Source: Laguncularia racemosa
Taxonomy: Eukaryota > Streptophyta > Magnoliopsida > Myrtales > Combretaceae
Assembly (NCBI GenBank): GCA_037954665.1
Contig: JBBMOL010000021.1
Coordinates: forward strand, 3,286,001-3,350,000
Reading direction: 5' to 3'
DNA: 64,000 bases
The position numbers were made by a program, and so were the translations under genes. How positions within the stretch are numbered: position 1 is the stretch's first letter; every line of letters starts with the position of its first letter. Shown here in pieces: positions 56,262-64,000 of the stretch. Below the pieces are notes generated by a model that had not been told where the DNA came from, made no database searches, and saw only the letters and a list, made by a program, of their open reading frames with translations.

Positions 56262-57699
56262 GAGGGCAATTGCAACAAGCAAAAGCATGGATCAGAAGTG
56301 AGAAAAAGAGAGGAATTGAAGCTTCCGTAGAGTTCCCCAAGCCGCGACCGCCGATCAAGCCTCGAACCACCACCAGGAGGCCTTTTTGGAGCAATCCACG
56401 ACCACGGTGAGTTCCTCACCCCCGAAAACCTAGGAAACGACTCCTCAACCTCCTCAAAAGGCCGTCGGAATGTTGTCAATGAACACCTCTAGCTGCCGTG
56501 ACCGGTCAACCCGACCTGATCCGACTTGACCGACCCGACCCGCGCATCGACTCGAATCCAGGTAAGTCAAATTTTTCGATTTTTTTGTATTTTTTATTTA
56601 TTATTTATTTAGTTATTTATTTTTTCTAATTTATTTATTTATTTTTTTATTTATAATTCAAAAAAATAGAAAAAATATTAGAATTTAAATTAGTTTTTTT
56701 TTTTAGGATTTAGTTTAAAGTAAATAATAGAAAATAATAACAAAAAATAATAAAAAAGTAATAAAATAATAATAAAAACAATAAAAATTATAAAATAATA
56801 ATAAAATGATAAGATATATTAGAAAAGAATGGTAAAATTTAGATTTTTAGTTTAGGGTAGATAAATAATATAAGAGAAAAATTTTAAATTAATTAATAGA
56901 AATTAATAAAAGTTAATAAAAAAATTAATAAAAATAGAAAAATTAATTAAAAAATAATAATATTAGAGGTAGGTTAAAAATAGAGAAATAATTTTTTATC
57001 ACTTAGAAATTTTTTTTTTTTAATAATAAATCCAAAATTGGTTTTTTTTTTAAATCATTATTTTTCGAAAAATCAAATGATCAAGCTTAGGCTTAGACTT
57101 TTTCAGAAGAAAAAAAATACTAAAATGATAAGAACATAAACCAAAAGTAATTTCATAATTAAAATTCACAAATACATTAAAGTTTTTCAGGAAAAGCGAA
57201 CTACTGCCCATTTGATCCTGAATAGCAGGTACGTATGTACCCGTTTGGGACAACTCTAAAAAGAATAAAAAATCATTTTTTAGAATAAGTTATTCAAAAA
57301 CACAATAAAAAGATAACAAAAATAACAACAAAAGACATTAGGGTAAGGTTTAGATTTCAGGATAATAGGGTGGTAACTTTAAGGTTTTAATAGGTTAGCT
57401 TCCGAATCCAGAAACTCTAGTTTTCCATTTCCTCTTTCACAAAAACGAAAAGAGGAAATCTCATTGACTAGTCGTCTAAATTAGGATTAACCTGCTCAAT
57501 TGGCCCTAATTCGATCTTTTCCAACCACAGTTGGGTAGCGACTCTAAAATAAAACGAAATTCCTAATTCAAGCCGAGGATCTATAGTAGATGAGCATATG
57601 GTATAATATAAATCGGATTAGGAATGGAAAATAAAAAATTAGACTCGACAAAGTTCTTATGTTTTCATTGACATAGTTAACTTCATTCGCGTTTTGCTT

Positions 57700-59030
57700 C
57701 CTTTTGGACTTATTTGATTTTGGAAGCTGAAGGCAGAATTAAGTTCAATATATGGTAACCATGTTCAAAGGTTGTACAACATGTAAGCCTAAAAGCCTTT
57801 CAAACACTATACCTAATAAGATGACCAACTTGGAGAGATTACTCCATTACAATTTAAAGAAGGGAAGTAAAACAAATGAACTTTAGAATGAATCATCTTA
57901 CTGCCTAAAGGAAAACTAAGATTACAATAGGATTTAAAGTTTGCAAAAGGAATTGTTGTTTGGTGGGTGCCTTGAGCTAATCTAAATTGTTGCACTACCC
58001 TATGTAGAGAATATATGCTAACTCATAATTCCAAGATGTTACTACCAAAACCTTTACTACCTAGTATTGAAGGAAGATTCCCTAAGATGCTCCATTGAAG
58101 TAAGTTGGCTTTAGAAGATTGTAAATCTCTCTGATGACTCAAAGAAATAAAATCTTGCATGCTATCTAGGTAATGTCCATTGCATCTTTGATATCTAAGG
58201 ATCTTCTCCACATATGGATAAAATGTGAACTCACTGATAGAATAAAAAAGCTTGAATAATGGACATTTATGACGTCTTTTAGCCCATGCCCATGATCATG
58301 GCAAATTAAATTGAGGTTTATGTTCACACCTAAGGAGGAGAAGTATCTCCTTAATCATTCGTAGAAAAAAATCTAGAGGAAAATCACATCTACCTAGCAT
58401 AATGTTATATAATAATCCATTGAACAAATTGCAGCATGGTGATATAAGTCCAGGCAGCGATATAATAAGCTCAGATATAGGGGTATAAGAGCAAAACATT
58501 CTCCTCAAGATATATGAATTGCTAATGAAAAGGGCCTAAGACTAACTGATATGCTAATTGCAATTAACAAACAACACATATATAATTATGAGACAATTGG
58601 ACGATTCCCAAATTGAAAGATCACTTTCCACGCCAAACCCTAATTCACGCTAAGAACAAGAAAACAAAGAAGATCCAATTTCTTACCAAATATTTCACAC
58701 TAGTACAAGAAGGATTAAGCTAGGAATTGTTGATATGACACACAACAATCCTAGCCTTTGACTCGCCACAATCCATAAAAGAATGATAAAAGTGGATGAA
58801 AATGAGAAAACCCTCAATTTTACATGTATTCCCATGTGTTTTTTACCGAAAAATATAATGTCTTTTTGTATCCCTTATACAAGTATTTATAGTAGTCCCT
58901 CATATGGAAACAAACGTAAAGAAAATAAAGGAAAAACAAAAGTACATGGCTAACTCCCAAATAGTCTATGTTGGTTCAAAAGTGAGCCGTGAACCATCTT
59001 CTAATTAACTTGGTTGTCATCTCGAAGTAT
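57700..59030 (-). mobile_element. Antisense LTR-like block and unidentified sequence
   Basis: On the minus strand, TATA-like ACTATAAATACTTG (58880-58895) is followed by GTGGCGAGTC (about 58770) and GTTGTGTGTCATATC (about 58735). It then runs into a GAATTAGGGTTTGGCG block. The same ordered blocks occur on the minus strand at 12160-12400, so both are probably copies of one LTR family. The part 57800-58510 has short minus-strand open frames (for example 58508-58296) without recognisable motifs. It ends exactly where the LTR of element D begins, so element D may have inserted into it. Confidence 0.45.
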
Positions 59031-60448
59031 TGATAAGTGTCGGAAGACTCTTAATTTTAGTACTTATTAGTTATAATTTTATATGAATTTCATGTGATTT
59101 GTGAAGAAAATGACGACTAAGTTCATGCTCGGAAGACCCTTAATCTCCAATGATGCTTGAACAATTTCAAGCATCAATGGAGACAAAAGAAAAGTTTAAA
59201 GATGATATGAGCAAAGGCGAGGTGAAATTTTGGCTGAAAAATGAAGAAAATTGATTTTTTGTTTAGTACAACCCATGCAAATGCTAGTGCTGGATAAAAA
59301 AATGACCAGTAGCTACACCAAAGTGTGCCCCAAGTTTAGCATAGCCCATGCTAATGTTAGTAACAAGAATTCTTCTCAGTCCTACTCCGAGCGTGGTCGT
59401 GTTGGAGGCGATGCCGAATTGAGCAGTGAAGATAATGTGTTTTGAATTCAGCACGGCCTCGAGCATGGCCATGCTGATGCTCGTACTAAAACCTATTTTT
59501 GCAAAACTATAAATAGATGCCTCATTTTATTTTAGAAGGGGGATTTTTTTTCTTTTGGCTTTATTCTAAAAACCCTAAGAGAGCATTATTACGAACTTGA
59601 AGAGGAGAATTGTCTGAGCATCATTAGAGATCAAAAAACAACATAAAGGATTATTCTTTTTATCATGAATCAATTCTACTTCTTTAGATTCTCTGTTTTT
59701 ATTGAAAACTCCATGGATGAGTAATTCTTTATATATTTCATCTTGTGAAACCTAACTCATGTGCTGAAACATTGATTGATTAATGAATTGTTTATATCTT
59801 TGCATCTATTCATGTGTTTCCATTGTTCTTGTGATTGATTTATGCGTGCAAATTAATTGCATGTTTGATTTTTATTATATTGAAAGAGGTTTCATCTAGT
59901 AAATTGGATCTTCATGAATAGAGAGATTACATGTTTTGCCTAAAGGTAGGAAAACATTGATTTTCTGCAATTAATCGGAATTTGTGAACTTAATGAGATC
60001 TTGCATGACGGTAGTGAGAGAGAGGTCTCCATTATCATGTGCATGATTAAGAATTGATTAACTCGAGGGAGTAATTGATTTTATTTGAGAATTCCTACAG
60101 TGCAAAGTGTAAATTGATTTGTTAATCAATATCTTATTTTAAGAATTTAAGGGTTAGGGTGGAACAAGATGAAGGGTATATTTTGTGATTGAATACATTT
60201 TTAAGACAATATCATTTAATTTTAGAGTTATTAGGATTTGTTAATTGTTAATTTAATTCATAATTTCCATATCATAAATTAGACTGGATAGTAGAGAAAG
60301 GCCATATTAGTCCTTGTTTTCTAGATCCCAATGGACGATACTTGTTAAATCTATACTATAGTTGATAGATACACTACCTAGCTTGATAATAGATTTTATT
60401 GGTTATAAATTTAAAACTTAAAATGATCAGTTAGATTTAAGCGCATCA
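59031..60448 (+). repeat. 5' LTR of element D (predicted)
   Basis: The proposed start is TGATAAGTGTCGG and the end GCGCATCA, six bases before the primer site, giving 1418 bases, close to the LTR length of element B. Inside are a TATA-like ACTATAAATAG (59507-59517) and, just upstream, palindrome-like GAGCATGGCCATGCTGATGC and CAGCACGGCC motifs (59380-59490). The 3' LTR is outside the window, so the left boundary rests on the TG start and on length only. Confidence 0.65.
59507..59517 (+). promoter_or_regulatory. Putative TATA box in the element D LTR
   Basis: ACTATAAATAG follows the palindromic motif cluster, the same arrangement as in the element B LTR. Confidence 0.45.
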
Positions 60449-60454
60449 AGTTTT

Positions 60455-60473
60455 TGGCACCATTGCCGGGATC
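60455..60473 (+). other. Primer-binding site of element D (tRNA-Asp type)
   Basis: TGGCACCATTGCCGGGATC resembles TGGCGCCGTTGCCGGGGATC, complementary to plant tRNA-Asp, with two transitions and one missing G. It lies six bases after the predicted LTR end. Confidence 0.85.
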
Positions 60474-60602
60474 TGGTAAGGCAATATTAGGAAAAACTGT
60501 AGTATCTACTACTTTAGTCATTCTTCTTATTTGTTTTATCTATTTCTCTTCTCTCCATCTTTTGAAAAGTTCTAATTCACACTTGGTTACCTTTTGCAAT
60601 GT

Positions 60603-62470
60603 ATGACAAGGAATCTTCCCTCTGACATTCTTGATCTAAATCTTGAGATTGAGAAAACACTCTGCCAACTTCAAAGGAACACAACTGTCGAGTGTTCTGG
60701 GTAGTCAGTCAGTGAGGAGGGAGAACGTGTTATAGCAGTGGCAACAAAGGTTAAGGAAGAAGAGCTCATTAAGCAACTTTCTAATAGTTCTAAGTCAAAG
60801 TTATCTGCAAGGAGTGAGGCAAAGGTATAAGAAGTAATGGCTGAGGATCCACCAAAGACAAACATTGAGTATGTAAGGCCCACACTGGATGACACAGGTC
60901 CAACCATTGTTAAGCCTCCTATTGGGGTTAATAATTTTGAGATCAAGGGTGTGGTGATTCAACTTCTACAATAATACCATTAGTTCAATGGACTACTTGA
61001 TGAAAACCCCCATGCTCACATTCAAACATTCTTGGAGATTTGTGAAACTTTCAAGAACAATGGGGTGACGAATGAAGCAGTGCGTATAAGATTGTTTCCT
61101 TTTTATTAGAAGGGAAGACTAAGACTTGGCTTCAATCATTAAGTCCCGAGGCTTTGACTACATAGGATGATACAGTAAAGGAGTTTCTGGACAATTATTT
61201 TCCACCATGCAAGACCACCAAGCTTCGGAACGACATCTCTTCTTTCACTCAACAAGATCATGAAACAATATATGATGCTTGGTAGAAATGGACAAAATTG
61301 TTGAGAAAGTGTCCACATCACTAGTTACCTACATGGATGCAAGTTCAAACATTTTTTAATAGGTTAAATTCGAATACATATCACTTGTTAAATGTCACAA
61401 CTAGCGATACATTGAATACTAAGACTTCGGAGGACTCATTAAAGTTATTCGTTAATATGGCAAGAAACAATTACCAGTGGGGTTGTGGCAAGAGTAAGCA
61501 AAAAAGCTACAGGAATGTACGAAGTAGATGTAATGACTACTTTGGTAGCAAAGATGGAAGCTTTGAGCCACCAAGTTGCAACTCTCAAGAATTCCCAAGG
61601 ACCACAACAACAACATCAGATGAGAGATCCTGAGGAGGGTGTGAATCTTTTTAAGCAATATGAGTAGATAGACTATCTTAAGAATTCAAACAGACAGCAG
61701 TATAATCAATATGGTAACACCTACCATTCAAAGATGAGAAACCATCTAAATCTGTCTTATGGAAACCAGGACTATCGGAGAGCTAATCTACCACCACCGA
61801 GATATTTGAAGCAACAACCGCCACTTTATCAGCCTTTACTGCTTCCTTTAGCATAGCCACCTCAACAAGAAAAAAAGAGTAACTTGGAAGATATTCTGAT
61901 CCGATTCATCTATAGCTCTGATGTAAGACATCATAATCAAGAGGCCTTAATTCACAATCTTGAGAAGCAAATTGACCAATTGGCTAAGATGGTGTTTAAG
62001 AGACAACTTGGCTCTCTTCCCAGCAACACAAAAAACAATCTATGGGAACAAGCGAAAGCCATTACATTGAGAGGGGGGAAAGAGCTACCATCTAAACAGC
62101 GATATGAAAAGAACCAAGAGGATAATCAATCTATTGAAAAGGAGAAGATGACACTTGAGAAAACACATCCTAAGAGGAGATCAACACCAGCTGTCAAAGA
62201 ATATGTGCCAAAAATCCCTTATCCAACTCGCCTAAACCAGCGCAAGGACAAGGAGCAGTTTAGTAAATTCCTTGATCTATTTAAACAACTGAACATTAAC
62301 ATTCCATTTATAGAGGCACTTTCGCAAATGCTGAAATATGCTAAGTTCCTAAAGGAGCTTCTACCTAATAAGCGAAATTTGGAGGATGTGTCTACCGTAG
62401 AAGTTGATGCAAATTGTTTATCTATCATTTAGAATAAACTTTCTCCAAAGATAAGGGATCCAGGTAGTTT
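60603..62470 (+). pseudogene. Element D gag (broken)
   Basis: ATG at 60603 opens MTRNLPSD, parallel to the gag start of element B. The gag core is found at 60940-61260 in pieces (AHIQTFLEICETFKNNGV, then a shifted FLDNYFPPCKTTKLRND block). The segment near 61500-61660 matches the KATGMYEVDVMTTLVAKMEAL region. The open stretch 61884-62432 carries NLEKQIDQLAKMVFKRQLGS, IPYPTRLNQRKDKEQFSKFL and LPNKRNLEDVSTVEV, which align block for block with 7617-8130 of element B. In-frame stops (for example at 60699, 60828, 60972 and 61665) and frameshifts break it. Confidence 0.85.
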
Positions 62471-63014
62471 CACAATTCCGTGTCATGGGTGATACCTCAG
62501 TTGATAAGGCCCTAGCTAATCTTGGGGCTAGCATTAATTTAATGCCATACTCCTTTTTCAATAAGTCGAGGCTTTCTGACCTAATACCAACTAGGATGAG
62601 TTTGCAGCTTGTCAACTACTCTATGAAGATTCCCAAGGGGATAATCAAGGATGTCTTGGTAAAAGTAGGGAATTTCATCTATCTCGTCGACTTTGTAGTT
62701 CTAGAAATGATGAGGATGAGGATATTCCTTTGATACTTAGGAGACCATTCCTAGCTACTGCCAAGGCAATAGTTGATGTGGAAGGAGGCAAGCTTACTTT
62801 GAGAATCGATGATGAAGAGTTGGTAATCCAAATGGCTACTGCTATGAAACATACTATGTGCATTGATGACTCTTGTTACTCTATTGATGTTGTTGATATG
62901 TCGGTAGATGAGCACATGAAGGAAGTTCTAAGCAAAAATAAGTTAGAGCTAAGCTTGACATTGGAAGAGAAGAAGGATGCAGATAACTTAGAGGTTGCGC
63001 TACTCATTGAGTAG
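62471..63014 (+). pseudogene. Element D protease (broken, active-site Asp replaced)
   Basis: The open stretch 62485-62733 is the aspartic protease. Its active-site phrase reads ALANLGASINLMPYSFF, with Asn where element B and the family have Asp (ALADLGAS), so the enzyme should be inactive. It continues with IPTRMSLQLVNYSMKIP and GIIKDVLVKVGNF. A frameshift near 62720 moves the flap/C-terminal part to the frame 62730-63014 (RRPFLATAKAIVDVEGG). The protease would process gag-pol. Confidence 0.8.
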
Positions 63015-63099
63015 CTTGATGCTTCAAAAGGTGTTACACCTCAGCATGGGTTTGAAAAGTTGAGAATAGAAAATGAGGTGAGATTTAAAACTTCTATAG

Positions 63100-64000
63100 A
63101 AGAGCTGCTAGTGTTGGAATTGAAACAATTACTAAAGTATCTAGAATATGCTTTCCTTGTAGAAGACTCTAGCCTGTCAGTTATTATAGCCTCAGATTTA
63201 TCTTAAGAGCAGAAAGACAAATTACTCATTGTCCTAAGAGCACACAAGCGAGCCATCACTTGGAAAATATCAGATATAAAAGATATTAACCCCTCCTTCT
63301 GTACTCACAAAATTTTATTAAAAGAAGGATTTAAGCATGCAATGCAACCATAGAGACGGCTAAATCCTAATATGAAGGAGGTAGTTAAGAAGGAGGTGAT
63401 CAAACTTCTTGATGCTTGACTTATTTACCCTATATCTGATAGTGGTTGGGTTAGTCCAACACAAGTGATGTCGAAGAAGAGAGGGATTACTGTTGTCCTA
63501 AATGAAAAGAGTGAGCTTATTCCCATGCGGACTGTCACTAGGTGCCGGATGTGCATCGACTACCGAAAACTAAATGATGCAACTCGAAAAGATCACTCTC
63601 CTCTCCCTTTTGTTGATCAAATGTTGGAAAGGTTAGCTGGGCACATGTATTATTGCTACTCAGATGGAATGTCCGGCTACTTCTAGATACCTATTGCTCT
63701 GGAGGACCAGGAGAAAACCACTTTCACATGCCCTTATGGCACATATGCCTATAGGAGGATGCTATTCAGGTTATGTAATGCACCGGCTACGTTTCAACAA
63801 TACATGTTGGCCATATTTGAAGATCTGGTGGAGAAAACCATGGAAGTCTTCAAGGATGATTTCTCCGTTTTTGGAGACTCTTTTATAACTTGCCTACAGA
63901 ATCTTGAGAAAGTACTCATTTGGTGTGAAGAGATAAACCTTATGCTTAACTGGGAGAAGTGTCACTTCATATATAAGGAGGGCATAGTACTAGGTCATAA
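63100..64000 (+). pseudogene. Element D reverse transcriptase, 5' part (broken)
   Basis: After a linker, the RT fingers appear from about 63440 (GWVSPTQVMSKKRGITVVLN, then RMCIDYRKLNDATRKDHSPL). The palm follows through a stop at 63685 (SGYF then TAG). Sequence near 63700-63890 continues in frame with EKTTFTCPYGTYAYRRM. The catalytic block reads VFKDDFSVFGDSF at about 63850: both aspartates are present, but Lys replaces the usual Met before them. The frame continues past a few changes to the window end (NWEKCHFIYKEG). Confidence 0.8.

Larger units (their letters stand above)
55850..57600 (+). repeat. Tat-type LTR-like region
   Basis: Several features fit an LTR of the Tat/Ogre lineage. There is a TATA box (56253) and a GC-rich leader-like segment (56330-56560) with repeated CCGACC/CCGACTT motifs. 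Near the end, the block GCAGGTACGTATGTACCCGT (57225) is followed by TTGGGTAGCGACTC (57531-57544), a phrase commonly seen before the primer site of these elements. No second copy exists in the window to prove an LTR, and a stretch at 56570-57180 is almost pure AT. It could also be a promoter region plus first exon of a lost gene. Confidence 0.45.
59031..64000 (+). mobile_element. Element D: second Athila-like retrotransposon, 5' part
   Basis: The order is LTR, tRNA-Asp-type primer site, gag, protease and the first half of RT, all on the plus strand and parallel to element B. The protein blocks are clearly homologous to those of B but strongly diverged, and the LTRs show little similarity, so B and D belong to different families of one lineage. 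The window ends inside RT. Integrase, the 3' LTR and the right target duplication lie outside. Stops and frameshifts make it non-functional. Confidence 0.85.

Noticed and set aside
1..64000. A new defence, biosynthetic or RNA-guided system
   Set aside because: Apart from two ordinary-looking plant genes and a broken F-box gene, every recognisable coding segment is a known transposable element type. Nothing suggests a cooperating gene set.

Overview
The window is AT-rich plant nuclear DNA, most likely from a flowering plant. The evidence is spliced genes with GT-AG introns, plant-type Ty3/gypsy and Ty1/copia retrotransposons, a tRNA-derived SINE, a MULE fragment and a plastid-targeted protein. 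Most of it is layered, decayed transposable elements. Only two genes look intact. They sit convergently in the middle, in an island of about 10 kb.

Layout. (1) 180-22070 is a nested insertion stack. A kelch-repeat F-box pseudogene on the minus strand is split in two (180-617 and 21749-22070) by a Tekay/Del-like chromovirus, element A (617-21748). Element A is itself split inside its reverse transcriptase by an Athila-like element, B (4878-15686; two LTRs of about 1.4 kb, a tRNA-Asp-type primer site, near-matching target duplications). Its 3' LTR is split by a solo LTR, C (18943-21003, exact GATAC duplication). Element B carries a further insertion in its integrase tail (about 11540-12800). 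(2) 22271-39120 is gene-poor. It holds a minus-strand SINE with a 12-bp target duplication, several diverged copies of an unclassified interspersed repeat (called family E here), a solo Tekay-like LTR (27641-29384), a minus-strand copia fragment, a MITE-like element and an antisense LTR-like block. (3) 39120-49940 is the gene island. A small single-pass membrane protein gene (plus strand, two exons with an intron of about 2.8 kb) faces a plastid-targeted DUF948-like membrane protein gene (minus strand, five exons, 4.3-kb first intron). Their stop codons are 558 bases apart. (4) 50000-59030 holds a MULE transposase fragment, a Tat/Ogre-like gag-protease remnant, a degenerate minus-strand coding-like stretch, a Tat-type LTR-like region with a TATA box, and another antisense LTR-like block. 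(5) 59031-64000 is the 5' part of a second Athila-like element, D (LTR, primer site, gag, protease, start of RT), cut by the window end.

All retroelement coding regions carry stops, frameshifts or catalytic substitutions and are annotated as pseudogenes. Element A has lost its 5' LTR promoter and has changes at the protease and RT active sites. Element D has a changed protease aspartate. I did not find a new biological system. The best observations are the reconstructable insertion history inside the F-box gene, and the palindromic ACACGG/CCGTGT-type arrays shared by LTRs of different retrotransposon lineages. All identifications come from reading the sequence and from knowledge of these families; no database search was run.
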